A stretch of DNA of 43,946 nt, taken from NCBI GenBank assembly GCA_020350425.1, contig CP070716.1, positions 1,463,679 to 1,507,624 on the forward strand, read 5' to 3'. The DNA is from Gemmatimonadota bacterium. Lineage in GTDB: Bacteria > Gemmatimonadota > Gemmatimonadetes > Gemmatimonadales > GWC2-71-9. Both the position numbers and the translations under genes were made by a program. The notes under the pieces are model-generated. The model searched no databases, was not told the DNA's origin, and was given only the letters and a program-made list of their open reading frames with translations. Positions 1 to 7,900 of this stretch are shown in pieces; the stretch's first letter is position 1, and each line of letters begins with the position of its first letter.

Positions 1-2
1 TG

Positions 3-644
3 GTCGCGGCCGTCCTGCTGAGCATGCTGTTGTTCGCCATCGGCGGCTTCGGCGGCGCCATCAACGCGGCATTCGGCATGAACTCGGTGGTGCACAACAC
101 CGCGTGGATCCAGGGACACTTCCACCTCACCGTGGGCTCGGCGGTGGCGCTCACCTTCATGGGCGTGTGCTACTGGCTGGTGCCGAAGCTGGTGGACCGG
201 GATCTGGAGCTGGGACTCCTGGCCAAGTGGCAGCCCTACCTGTGGTTCCTGGGGATGATGCTGTTCTCGATCTCCAACCATATCACCGGCATCATGGGTA
301 TGCCGCGGCGCGTATACGAAGCGACCTACGGCGGGGCCGAGGCCGCAGCGCAGTGGAAGGGCCTCACGCTCGTGTCGGCCGGCGGCGGCGTCCTGCTGTT
401 CGCCAGCGCGGCATTCTTCCTCCTGGTCATGCTGGGAACGGTGACCGCCGGGCGGAAGGCGCAGCAACCGACGCTGGAGTTCGCCGAGCCGTTGGAGGGC
501 GAGCCCCGGAAGCTGTTGGTGTTCGACAAGATCTGGGCCTGGGTGGCGGTGGCCATCATCCTCGTGGCCCTCGCCTACGCGTACCCGCTGGCCGATCACC
601 TCTCGATGGAGACGTTCGGCTCGCGCGGGTTCAAGCCGTTCTAG
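3..644 (+). CDS. ba3-type cytochrome c oxidase subunit I, 3' part
   Basis: Partial gene, cut by the left edge; 213 residues of the C-terminal half remain and end at TAG 642-644. Subunit I of haem-copper oxidases reduces O2 to water in the cytoplasmic membrane and pumps protons. The visible stretch HNTAWIQGHFHLTVG carries the His-x-His pair that in Thermus ba3 oxidase binds haem a3 and haem b, and its wording fits the ba3 (B) family rather than the aa3 family. Several hydrophobic segments follow, the last near residues 175-195, and the short tail GSRGFKPF ends the chain. Subunit II is not visible and probably lies to the left. A strong hairpin follows at once, so the transcript probably stops here. 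Together with the cytochromes at 7.3-8.3 kb, it is a likely aerobic terminal branch of the same chain. Confidence 0.93.
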   Translation, partial: VAAVLLSMLLFAIGGFGGAINAAFGMNSVVHNTAWIQGHFHLTVGSAVALTFMGVCYWLVPKLVDRDLELGLLAKWQPYLWFLGMMLFSISNHITGIMGMPRRVYEATYGGAEAAAQWKGLTLVSAGGGVLLFASAAFFLLVMLGTVTAGRKAQQPTLEFAEPLEGEPRKLLVFDKIWAWVAVAIILVALAYAYPLADHLSMETFGSRGFKPF

Positions 645-670
645 CTCGACGGCGGGTGACGTGACGGGCA

Positions 671-699
671 CGGGAGGCGCGGGTGGCGCCTCCCGTTCT
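671..699 (+). terminator. Terminator hairpin after the oxidase gene
   Basis: Nine-base perfect stem (671-679 with 687-695) around a 7-base loop, followed by a weakly T-rich TTCTCGTTG. It sits between convergent genes and fits a terminator for the oxidase operon; the poor T-run makes it imperfect. Confidence 0.6.
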
Positions 700-708
700 C
701 GTTGCCCC

Positions 709-1437
709 CTACAACCACTGTTGGAACACCATCATCCCGACGAGGGTCAGCGCCGCGAGCAGCGCCACCCCGGCCTTGCGCCCGCGCTCGTAGGCTTCCG
801 GAAGCAGCTCCTCGAACACCATGAACACCATCGCCCCGGCAGCGAAGCCGATGCCGTAGGGTAGCAGCGGCGCAAAGGCGCCGACGGCCAGGAACGCCGG
901 TACGGCCATGATCGGCTGGGGCAGCGAGGATGCGATGCTCCAGCCGGCGCATCCCGCGACCGATACGCCCCGGGGGCGGAGCACCGCGCTGATGGCGATG
1001 CCCTCGGGGATGTTGTGCACCGCGATGGCTACAACGATCAGGAGGGCCAGGGACATGCTCCCTCCGAAGGAGACGCCCACGGCCACACCCTCCGCGAACG
1101 AGTGCACCGTCATGACGATGAGAATCAGCGCCATGGACCGTGCGCCGTCCCCGTGCACCTCCCCGAACTGGATGTCCCGCGCGCGCAGGACTCGCTCGGT
1201 GAGGAGAATGAACGCGACACCCGCCATCCCCCCGAGGATCGTCTGCACCGCACCGAACTGGGTGCCCTCGGCCACGAGCCCGAAGCTCGCACCGAGCATG
1301 AGCCCGGAAGCGAGGGCGTTGGAGTAGGCGATCGTGCGCGTGGAGACCGACCGCACGAAGGCGAAGGGCAGGGCTCCGAGGCCGGTGGCCAGCGCCGTGA
1401 GCAGCGCACCCGCGAAGACCAGCAGGACGGTGTCCAT
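709..1437 (-). CDS. ZIP family divalent metal transporter (second of a pair)
   Basis: Membrane protein of 242 residues, predicted to import Zn2+, Fe2+ or a similar metal into the cytoplasm. The two ZIP signature helices are intact: TVHSFAEGVAVG (TM4) and AVHNIPEGIAIS (TM5), which supply the His and Glu ligands of the binuclear metal site. About eight hydrophobic segments are seen, with the usual loop between TM3 and TM4. The ATG at 1435-1437 shares its A with the TGA of the upstream paralogue (TGATG), so translation is probably coupled. It converges on the oxidase gene. Metal specificity cannot be read from the sequence; GufA-like members often carry zinc. Confidence 0.88.
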   Translation of the reverse strand: MDTVLLVFAGALLTALATGLGALPFAFVRSVSTRTIAYSNALASGLMLGASFGLVAEGTQFGAVQTILGGMAGVAFILLTERVLRARDIQFGEVHGDGARSMALILIVMTVHSFAEGVAVGVSFGGSMSLALLIVVAIAVHNIPEGIAISAVLRPRGVSVAGCAGWSIASSLPQPIMAVPAFLAVGAFAPLLPYGIGFAAGAMVFMVFEELLPEAYERGRKAGVALLAALTLVGMMVFQQWL

Positions 1438-2168
1438 CAGATCCCCTGCTCGCTCAACAGCACCACGATACCCATGGCCACGATCGTCACCATCGCGATG
1501 CTCCGCGGACCGGCCTGGCGGTAGCACTCGGGCAGCAGCTCGAAGAGCACCAGGAACACGAGCGCACCTGCCGCGACGCCGAGCGCCCAGGGGAGCACGC
1601 TGGGCTCGGCCACCACGATCGCGAACGTCACGACCGCGAGCAGCACCTGCGTCACGTTGGTGACGACCGCCAGCCCCACGGCGTCCGACAGCCGCACGCC
1701 GCGGCTCGTCAGTACGGCGCAGAGAACCGTGCCCTCCGGCACGTTATGCGCCGCGATGGCCAGCGCGACGAGCACCCCGAACGGGAGGTTCACCGCCATC
1801 GCGGCGCCGATGGCCACCCCCTCCGCCGAAGAGTGCACGGTATTGACCAGGAGGATCTTGTAGCCGTAATCCGGGCTCATCTCTTCCAGGCGGTTGAGCT
1901 CGAGTTCGGTCGTGCGCGACGCGGCGCGGGTCCAGTACACGAACCCGATGCCCAGGAGCGCGCCGCCGGCACCCGGACCGGACCCGGGTTCCAGCGCGAC
2001 GAGGAGCAAGGCGTAGGCCGCCCCCAACATCAGCCCGGCAGCGAGGGCGTTGGACCAGCCGATCAGGGCGATGGGCAGGCGCTCCCGCACCAGCAGCGGT
2101 GCCGCTCCGAGCGCGGCGGCAGCAGCCGCGAGAGAGGAATAGACCAGAACGGTGATGGTGAGGTCCAA
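1437..2168 (-). CDS. ZIP family divalent metal transporter (first of a pair)
   Basis: Membrane protein of 243 residues, paralogous to its downstream neighbour. It has TVHSSAEGVAIG (TM4) and AAHNVPEGTVLC (TM5), so the metal ligands are kept, although TM5 ends differently from the partner. I chose the TTG at 2166-2168: it follows GGGGAAG at a short distance, the protein then begins directly with a hydrophobic helix, and a possible minus-strand -10 (TAATCT, complement of 2197-2202) lies just upstream. A start at 2240 would add a hydrophilic tail and put that promoter inside the gene. The two coupled ZIP genes may form a heterodimer or have different metal ranges; this is inference. Confidence 0.82.
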   Translation of the reverse strand: MDLTITVLVYSSLAAAAAALGAAPLLVRERLPIALIGWSNALAAGLMLGAAYALLLVALEPGSGPGAGGALLGIGFVYWTRAASRTTELELNRLEEMSPDYGYKILLVNTVHSSAEGVAIGAAMAVNLPFGVLVALAIAAHNVPEGTVLCAVLTSRGVRLSDAVGLAVVTNVTQVLLAVVTFAIVVAEPSVLPWALGVAAGALVFLVLFELLPECYRQAGPRSIAMVTIVAMGIVVLLSEQGI

Positions 2169-2266
2169 GACGCTTCCCCGGCTTGGGCGTATCGACAGAT
2201 TACCGCTCTCCAGCCCCGCACGACAGGCCTGGCACCGCACTCAGGCGTCGGATAGCTTGTCGGGGT
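2169..2266. promoter_or_regulatory. Divergent promoter region between ZIP pair and GAF kinase
   Basis: Short spacer between divergent genes. On the minus strand TAATCT (2202-2197) is a candidate -10 for the ZIP pair. On the plus strand TAGCTT (2253-2258) lies eight bases before the kinase ATG, which has no clear Shine-Dalgarno sequence and may be read from a leaderless mRNA. Confidence 0.4.
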
Positions 2267-3511
2267 ATGTCCTCGGCCTCCCGAATCGAGTTCAGCGAGA
2301 TCTGGCAGCGGGTTGAGCGCCTCTCGAAAGCGACCACGCGGATCACCGCTGAGCACGAGCTGGACAGAGTGCTTCAATCCGTGGTCGACTCCGCCCGCGA
2401 GGTGATCGGCGCGCGGTACTCCGCGCTCGGCGTGCTCGCCATCGACGGCTCCGAACTCGAGACGTTCGTCGCCAGCGGGCTCCCACCGGATCAGCACTCG
2501 ATGATCGGCGATGCCCCCACCGGCAAGGGAATGCTGGGAGCCGTCATCAGGGATCCCAAGCCCCTGCGCGTGCGGGATGTGAGCCGGGACCCCAGGGCAT
2601 ACGGGTTCCCAAATCACCATCCGCACATGCGGTCGTTTCTCGGCGTGCCGATCGTCGGCCGCACGGGCGCCATCGGGAACCTCTACCTCGCGGACAAGAT
2701 CGGGACGCCCGAGTTCACCTCCGAAGACGAGTCCTTCGCCGTGATGCTCGCGGCACACGCTGCTGTCGCCGTGGAGAACGCGCGGTACTTTGCCGAGCGC
2801 GAAGGCCTGTTGAAGGAACTGCGGTCCCTGCACCACTCGCGCGAGCGCTTCTTCGCGATGACCAACCACGAGCTGCGGAACGCGCTCACGGCCGTGCACG
2901 GCTGGACCGAGCTATGGATCCGCAAGACGGCCCCCGACACTCCTCGGTCGGCCCTGGAAGTCCAGGAATCGGCCGAGCGCGCGCTCACCCTGCTGGAGGA
3001 CCTGCTCGACCTGAGCCGCCTCGAGGCAGACAAGCTGGAGCCGGTCGTCAAGGAACTCGATGTCTGGACGGTGATCCGGGAGTCGGTATCCACGGTGGAG
3101 CCTGCGGCGGAGCGACGTGGCATCCGCGTCCGGCTCTCGGGCCCCGACGGCACCGTGTTCGCCCGCACCGACCCCCAGCGGGTACGCCAGATCCTCATCA
3201 ACCTGCTGACCAACGCCGTGCGGCACTCACCGGCGGGCGACGTAATCCAGGTGCAGCTGCACTCCGACGATGGCACGCTGCGGTTCGACGTGGTGGACAA
3301 CGGGGAGGGCATCGCGCCCGAGGAGCAGGCCGTGATCTTCGAGGCCTTCGAGCGGGCGGGAAAGGAGACCGAGCGGGGAACGGGGCTGGGCTTGGCGCTG
3401 TCCCGCAAGCTGGCGAGGCTGCTGGGCGGTGACCTGCGGGTCGAGAGCACGGTCGGCCGCGGCGCCCGCTTCACCCTGCAGATACCGCGTACCGTGGACG
3501 CGCCTTCATAA
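2267..3511 (+). CDS. Soluble GAF-domain sensor histidine kinase
   Basis: Predicted cytoplasmic kinase of 414 residues with no membrane segment. Residues about 15-180 form a GAF domain (an RYSALGV strand, the YLADK turn, ending in AVAVENAR). The dimerisation box FFAMTNHELRNALTAVHGW follows with phospho-acceptor His201, then the ATPase domain with N-box NLLTNAVRHSP, G1 DNGEGI and G2 GTGLGLAL. GAF kinases of this layout sense small ligands, redox state or gases; no haem ligand can be named with confidence. The ATG at 2267 is preferred to an upstream start because the GAF-family N-terminus begins here. The response regulator starts 59 bases downstream and is the likely partner. Confidence 0.88.
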   Translation: MSSASRIEFSEIWQRVERLSKATTRITAEHELDRVLQSVVDSAREVIGARYSALGVLAIDGSELETFVASGLPPDQHSMIGDAPTGKGMLGAVIRDPKPLRVRDVSRDPRAYGFPNHHPHMRSFLGVPIVGRTGAIGNLYLADKIGTPEFTSEDESFAVMLAAHAAVAVENARYFAEREGLLKELRSLHHSRERFFAMTNHELRNALTAVHGWTELWIRKTAPDTPRSALEVQESAERALTLLEDLLDLSRLEADKLEPVVKELDVWTVIRESVSTVEPAAERRGIRVRLSGPDGTVFARTDPQRVRQILINLLTNAVRHSPAGDVIQVQLHSDDGTLRFDVVDNGEGIAPEEQAVIFEAFERAGKETERGTGLGLALSRKLARLLGGDLRVESTVGRGARFTLQIPRTVDAPS

Positions 3512-3570
3512 AGAACGGTTAACACTCTGTTTAACAATGAGTTACCGAGGTTCCGCTAGGGTTAGCGACA
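3512..3570 (+). promoter_or_regulatory. Repeat-containing promoter of the response regulator
   Basis: TTAACA occurs at 3519-3524 and 3531-3536, with a related TTACC at 3542-3546, giving near-helical spacing of 12 and 11 bases. OmpR/PhoB-family regulators typically bind such direct repeats, so this may be an autoregulatory site. TAGGGT (3557-3562) lies eight bases before the ATG and could be the -10 of a leaderless transcript. Confidence 0.45.
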
Positions 3571-4254
3571 ATGCGGATTCTCGTGGTCGAGGACGACCGG
3601 AAGGTCGCCGGGTTCATTGAAATGGGCCTCCGGGAGGAGGGCTACGCGGTCGACGTCGCCAAGGACGGCGAGGAAGCCACCGTCTTTGCGCACATCAACG
3701 ACTACGATGCCATCCTGCTGGACCTCATGCTGCCCAAAAAGAACGGGCTGCAGGTCGCTTCGGAGCTACGGCGGGAAGGGCGCAACACGCCCATCCTCAT
3801 GCTCACCGCCCGGGACGCGACGGAGGACGTGGTGCGCGGCCTCGACGCGGGCGCCGACGATTACCTCACCAAGCCGTTCAAGTTCGACGAGCTGCTGGCG
3901 CGACTCCGCGCGCTGGTGCGCCGCGGGGGAGCGGCGCGGCTCGACCGCCTCTCGTATGGCCCGCTCGAGCTCGACCGGTTGAAGCACAAGGCGTGGGCGG
4001 GTGAGGCCGAGCTCGACCTCACCCCGCGCGAGTTCCAGCTGCTCGAGCACTTCATGCTGCACCCCGAGGACGTGGTGCGCCGCACCGAGCTGCTGGAGAA
4101 GGTGTGGGACATGCACTTCGACCCCGAAAGCAACGTCGTGGACGTGCATGTCGGAAACCTGCGGCGGAAGCTCCGCGAGGCCGGGTATGACGGTTTCGTG
4201 CAGACCGTTCGGGGCGTCGGCTTCTGCCTGAAGCTGATCGATAACAAGCGCTGA
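3571..4254 (+). CDS. OmpR/PhoB-family response regulator
   Basis: DNA-binding response regulator of 227 residues. The receiver domain (1-120) has the acidic pocket Glu7/Asp8/Asp9, phospho-acceptor Asp51 in LLDLMLP, Thr79 and Lys101 (LTKPF). The C-terminal winged helix (about 125-222) shows the family pattern LTPREFQLLEHF and the final VRGVGFCL turn. Length and domain order are normal for the family. It lies between two histidine kinases: 59 bases after the GAF kinase and overlapping the membrane kinase by one base (TGATG), the usual layout for a cognate pair with the latter. Target genes are unknown; the direct repeats just upstream suggest it controls its own promoter. Confidence 0.93.
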   Translation: MRILVVEDDRKVAGFIEMGLREEGYAVDVAKDGEEATVFAHINDYDAILLDLMLPKKNGLQVASELRREGRNTPILMLTARDATEDVVRGLDAGADDYLTKPFKFDELLARLRALVRRGGAARLDRLSYGPLELDRLKHKAWAGEAELDLTPREFQLLEHFMLHPEDVVRRTELLEKVWDMHFDPESNVVDVHVGNLRRKLREAGYDGFVQTVRGVGFCLKLIDNKR

Positions 4255-5648
4255 TGTACTCCCTGCGCCGCACGCTCGCCGTGCGGTTCTCGGTCACTAT
4301 CTTCGTCGCCCTCCTCCTGATTGCCCTGTGGGCCTATCTGGGCACGCAGCGCATACTGCGAGAGGAACTGGACCGGGGGCTCGCTGCGTCGGCCTACATC
4401 GAGGCGGACGCGCTCGCGGCGGGCTACCCCATTGCCGAGCACTCCGAACCGACGCTCCTCAGCGATTTCATCCGGACGGTGAATCGCTTCGTGGTGGTGC
4501 GGGACCCGATGGGGGCCGTGGTCTCCGCCAACACCCCGCTTTCCGTTCGACTCCCCCTCGACTCGGCGAGCTTTGCACGGGCCTTCGCCGGCCAGCCGGT
4601 GTGGATCACCCAGCGGTGGGCCGACGCCGAGGTGCGGTGCTTCTACTGGGCGGCGCAGGTGAGGGACCACAGCCAGACGGTCGTCATCCAGGTCGGAGCA
4701 TCGCTCGTCCCCCTGTCCGACGCGAACCGCGAGGTGCTGTTCCTGCTCCTCGGCACGGTGTTGCTGGGGACGCTGGCAAGCTGGCTCGGAGCCGGTTGGC
4801 TCGCCGGCTCGAGCGTGGCGCCCGTGGAGGAGATCGCCGAGCAGGCGGGCCGCATTGGGCCTGGGCAGACCGGCCAACGAATCACCGAGCATGCGGATGC
4901 CGAGGAGTTCGCCGGCTTGATCTCCGTCCTGTACGGGATGCTGGAGCGGCTCGACCGGGCCTTCGAGACCCAACGTCGCATGATCGCCGACGCGGGCCAC
5001 GACCTGAAGACCCCGCTCACCGCCATGCGCGGCGAGCTCGAGGTCGCGCTGCGCGGCAAGCGGGACCCGGACGAGTACCGCGCGATCCTGGCCTCGGTGC
5101 TCGAAGAGGTGGACCATCTCGCCTCGCTGAGCAACTCGCTCGTGATGCTGGCCCGCCTCGACGCGGGCGCCCTGAGGCCCGAGCGCATCGAGCGCGACTT
5201 GGCGGCCCTGGCGGAGCGCGCAGCGGACAAGGCGAGGGGACGGTGTGGCGCCCGGGAGATCCGTTTCGGCCGCGCGGACGAGGATGCCACCGCTCCAGTG
5301 GACGCGCAGATGGTGAGCGTCACGCTGGACCATCTGCTCGACAACTGCATCAAGCACACTCCCGATGGAAGCAAGGTGTACGTGGGAGTGGCGGCGGACG
5401 GCTCGCTGGTCAAGGTGAAGATCGAGGACGACGGTCCGGGCATCGACGATGAGTCGCTGGAGAATCTGTTCGAGCGTTTCTATCGCACCGACGCGGCGCG
5501 CACCCGCGGCGGCGTGGCCGGCCTGGGCCTCACCATCGTCGCGGCGATCGTGGGGGCGCACGGGGGTATTGTCGAGGCCGAGCGGAGCACCCACGGAGGC
5601 CTCGCGATCACGATCGGGTTCCCCCGCACCGCGGCCACCACATCCTGA
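4254..5648 (+). CDS. Membrane sensor histidine kinase
   Basis: Kinase of 464 residues and the evident partner of the preceding regulator, with which it shares a TGATG junction. TM1 spans about 11-30, a periplasmic sensor region of about 125 residues follows, TM2 lies near 160-182, then HAMP (about 183-236). The H-box AGHDLKTPLTAMRGELE carries His249; the residue after His is Asp where Glu is usual, which is seen in part of the family. The ATPase domain has LLDNCIKHTP, DDGPGI and VAGLGLTI, and ends at about residue 458. The layout is like heavy-metal and cell-envelope kinases (CusS/BaeS type), but no specific ligand site can be named. Confidence 0.92.
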   Translation: MYSLRRTLAVRFSVTIFVALLLIALWAYLGTQRILREELDRGLAASAYIEADALAAGYPIAEHSEPTLLSDFIRTVNRFVVVRDPMGAVVSANTPLSVRLPLDSASFARAFAGQPVWITQRWADAEVRCFYWAAQVRDHSQTVVIQVGASLVPLSDANREVLFLLLGTVLLGTLASWLGAGWLAGSSVAPVEEIAEQAGRIGPGQTGQRITEHADAEEFAGLISVLYGMLERLDRAFETQRRMIADAGHDLKTPLTAMRGELEVALRGKRDPDEYRAILASVLEEVDHLASLSNSLVMLARLDAGALRPERIERDLAALAERAADKARGRCGAREIRFGRADEDATAPVDAQMVSVTLDHLLDNCIKHTPDGSKVYVGVAADGSLVKVKIEDDGPGIDDESLENLFERFYRTDAARTRGGVAGLGLTIVAAIVGAHGGIVEAERSTHGGLAITIGFPRTAATTS

Positions 5649-5759
5649 GTGGTTTTCCGGCAATTCTTCACAATCCCGCCGCAGCGCCTTCACGCCCGGT
5701 TACGGCTCGCTTCATGAAACTCCCTCGATTTTGCGCTGAGCGCGGAAGGCGGGGGAACG

Positions 5760-5981
5760 ATGCGCACCAACGTGGGGAAGGTGGATGCGGTGATTCGGGG
5801 GGGCCTCGCGGTGGCATGCCTCTGCGTCGCCGTGATCATGAATCGGGACACGGTCGTGTCATTGAGCGCCGCTCTCTGCGCGATCCTGTTCGCCGCGACG
5901 GCCCTGACACGGCACTGTCCGCTCTACGAACTGTTCGGCCGTAGGACACGCGCTCACCCATCGCATACCCAGCATCACTAG
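5760..5981 (+). CDS. Small DUF2892-type inner-membrane protein
   Basis: Protein of 73 residues. It begins MRTNVGKVDAVIRGGLA, has two hydrophobic segments (about 14-27 and 33-48) and the motif TRHCPLYELFG, all hallmarks of DUF2892 (YgaP-like membrane module), in which the CPLY cysteine is conserved. The His-rich tail (HPSHTQHH) is unusual and could bind metal. It follows the kinase gene after 111 bases on the same strand and may belong to the same regulon. Its function is unknown; relatives are often near sulfur-transfer or redox genes. Confidence 0.72.
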   Translation: MRTNVGKVDAVIRGGLAVACLCVAVIMNRDTVVSLSAALCAILFAATALTRHCPLYELFGRRTRAHPSHTQHH

Positions 5982-5983
5982 CG

Positions 5984-6039
5984 GTGAAGCACGCGCCTCT
6001 CGCACCCAGGAAATGCGGGGCGCGGGAGTTTCTCTTCAC
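5984..6039. other. Compound inverted repeat in the leader of the cytochrome-porin gene
   Basis: Nested pairs: GTGAAG (5984-5989) with CTTCAC (6034-6039), CGCGCC (5992-5997) with GGCGCG (6019-6024), and CGC (6001-6003) with GCG (6015-6017). It begins right after the DUF2892 stop. There is no T-run, so it may be an mRNA structure or factor-dependent terminator. Confidence 0.4.
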
Positions 6040-6092
6040 TCGTCCCTCCGTGCAGCAGCGTTGACGTGGAACCGTCTCCTGGGGGAAGCATC

Positions 6093-7307
6093 ATGATCCG
6101 GCCCTTCTGCAAGACCGTCGTCGGACTCCTCGTCGTGGCGGCTTGTCTCCTGTTTCGCGACGCCGATGCCCGACTGATCCCGGCATTCGCGCGAAAGTAC
6201 GGCGTCAGCTGCAGCCTGTGCCACACCGTGGTTCCCAAGCTCTCGGCGTACGGAGAGGTGTTTGCCGGGAACGGCTTTCGCATGGCGCCCGGCGGGCCGC
6301 CGCGGGATACCCTCGACACCGGCGACCGGATGTTGCAGCTCATGAAGAGCTTCCCCCTCGCGGCGCGGCTGGACGCGTACACGCAGGCCTACATCAACGG
6401 CGCCAACGAGAGCGATCTCCAGCTGCCCTACAACGTGAAGCTCCTCTCGGGCGGAGAGATCTCGAGCAGCCTGTCGTACTACTTCTACTTCTTCCTGTTC
6501 GAGCGGGGGGAGGTCGGAGGCATCGAGGACGCCTACGTCTATTGGAACGACATCGGCGGCATCCCCCTCGACGGGGCGGTCGGGCAGTTCCAGGTCTCCG
6601 ACCCGATGTTCAAGCGCGAGCTGCGCCTCTCGTATCAGGACTACGTCGTCTACCGGGCGCGGGTCGGCTATCAACCGGCCGATCTGACCTACGACCGAGG
6701 CGTGATGGCCATCGGCGACGTCGGACGGCTCACGCTCGCGGGTCAGATCGTCAACGGAAACGGGCGGGGCGAGGCCGAGCCGGACCGGCAGCTGGACAAC
6801 GACCCGCACAAGAACCTGTTCGGCCACGTCTCGGCCAGCATCGTGCCGCAGTTCCGGTTGGGGGCGATGGGTTACTACGGCAAGCAGAACGGCGCCGCCG
6901 ACGAGACGGCACCCGTCCTGACCAACACACTCTGGATGGCGGGCGCGGACGCCACCCTGTCGGTCGGGGCCGTCGAGCTCAACCTACAGTACCTCCACCG
7001 TGAGGACGACAATCCCACATTCGCGCCGAGCGAACCCAAGGCCATCACGAACGGCGGCTTTGCGGAGCTCATCGTGCATCCATCGGGGAAACGCTGGTAT
7101 GCCTTCGGACTCTACAACTTCGTGGACTGCAACCAGCCCCTCCTGAGCTTTCGCCTCGGCGGCCCGAGCGACGTGGATCGGTATCAGGCCATCGCGGCTG
7201 GCGCCGGCTACACGGTACGGCGTAACTTCAGGCTACTTTTCGAGGGCAACTGGGACATCGAGCTCGAGGCTACCCGGTGGACGCTCGGGCTCTCGACGGC
7301 GTTCTAG
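6093..7307 (+). CDS. Fused monoheme cytochrome c-porin (Cyc2-like outer-membrane protein)
   Basis: Exported protein of 404 residues. A signal peptide (about 1-26) is followed by one haem c site, CSLCH at 40-44, inside the pattern PAFARKYGV...CH...PKLSAYGEVFAGNGF. The remaining 330 or so residues alternate polar and hydrophobic positions as in a beta-barrel (for example SYYFYFFLFERG, EAYVYW-like strands, LSTAF end with terminal Phe). This fused haem-plus-porin layout and the FAR-x-YG-x-x-CxxCH-x4-P wording resemble Cyc2, the outer-membrane Fe(II) oxidase; related barrels exist in organisms not known to oxidise iron, so the substrate is inference. The ATG at 6093 has a good GGGGGAAGC site. Two small cytochrome genes follow, as expected for onward electron transfer. 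Confidence 0.7.
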   Translation: MIRPFCKTVVGLLVVAACLLFRDADARLIPAFARKYGVSCSLCHTVVPKLSAYGEVFAGNGFRMAPGGPPRDTLDTGDRMLQLMKSFPLAARLDAYTQAYINGANESDLQLPYNVKLLSGGEISSSLSYYFYFFLFERGEVGGIEDAYVYWNDIGGIPLDGAVGQFQVSDPMFKRELRLSYQDYVVYRARVGYQPADLTYDRGVMAIGDVGRLTLAGQIVNGNGRGEAEPDRQLDNDPHKNLFGHVSASIVPQFRLGAMGYYGKQNGAADETAPVLTNTLWMAGADATLSVGAVELNLQYLHREDDNPTFAPSEPKAITNGGFAELIVHPSGKRWYAFGLYNFVDCNQPLLSFRLGGPSDVDRYQAIAAGAGYTVRRNFRLLFEGNWDIELEATRWTLGLSTAF

Positions 7308-7324
7308 CATTCTCGGAGGCGTTC

Positions 7325-7705
7325 ATGCGGCAAACACTCGGTCGGTTGGCACTGACGGCCTGCGCACTTTTGCTGTGGAGCACCGCGGAAGCCCAGGAGA
7401 GGCCCGAAGCGGTGACTCCCGAGGCGGTTTCCCAGGGCGAGGGACTGTTCAAGGGCGCGGGGTTGTGCAGCGCCTGCCACGGCGCGAGCGCGAAGGGGAT
7501 CCCCAATTTGGGGGCGAACCTCACGGACGACGAGTGGCTGCACAGCGATGGCAGCTTCGACGGCATTCTCAAGTCGATCACCGAGGGTATCAGCGCCGAC
7601 AAGTCGTCGTCGGGAACCGTGATGCCGCCCAAGGGTGGAAGCGCGCTCTCCGACAGCCAACTGAAGGCCGTGGCGGCCTACGTCTGGAGCCTGAGCAACA
7701 AGTAG
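7325..7705 (+). CDS. Periplasmic monoheme cytochrome c (class I)
   Basis: Protein of 126 residues: signal peptide to about residue 23 (ending TAEAQ), then one c-type haem site CSACH near residue 51 and a distal Met in TVMPPKGG, the usual axial ligand of class I cytochromes. The C-terminal helix LKAVAAYVWSLSNK is typical. GGAGG at 7315-7319 precedes the ATG. It lies 17 bases after the cytochrome-porin gene, so the two are co-transcribed; the likely job is to shuttle electrons through the periplasm from that protein to an oxidase or to NosZ. Confidence 0.88.
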   Translation: MRQTLGRLALTACALLLWSTAEAQERPEAVTPEAVSQGEGLFKGAGLCSACHGASAKGIPNLGANLTDDEWLHSDGSFDGILKSITEGISADKSSSGTVMPPKGGSALSDSQLKAVAAYVWSLSNK

Positions 7706-7724
7706 CACCGGGCACCTGAGGAAC

Positions 7725-7760
7725 GGGGAGCGGTACGGAAACGTGCCGTTCCCCTTTCGT
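7725..7760 (+). terminator. GAAA-loop terminator after the cytochrome c gene
   Basis: Thirteen-pair stem (7725-7737 with 7742-7754, two G-T wobbles) closed by a GAAA tetraloop, followed by TTTCG. It probably ends the cytochrome-porin/cytochrome c transcript. Confidence 0.7.
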
Positions 7761-7900
7761 TCGCCTTCGCGGATGGCCCCCTTCACAAGCGACCACACAC
7801 TCGCGAAGTTTGTAGCCTGTCACGCGTGGCGCGGGCGGCGGCTGCCCGCGCCGAGTACGTCCGGTACCTGTCAACGATACAGCAGGAGCGAACGACACCG

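Noticed and set aside
3861-5693. Long minus-strand open frame of 610 codons
   Set aside because: Antisense to the response regulator and membrane kinase, which have complete motifs; composition (Arg, His, Gln, Gly) is typical of high-GC shadows.
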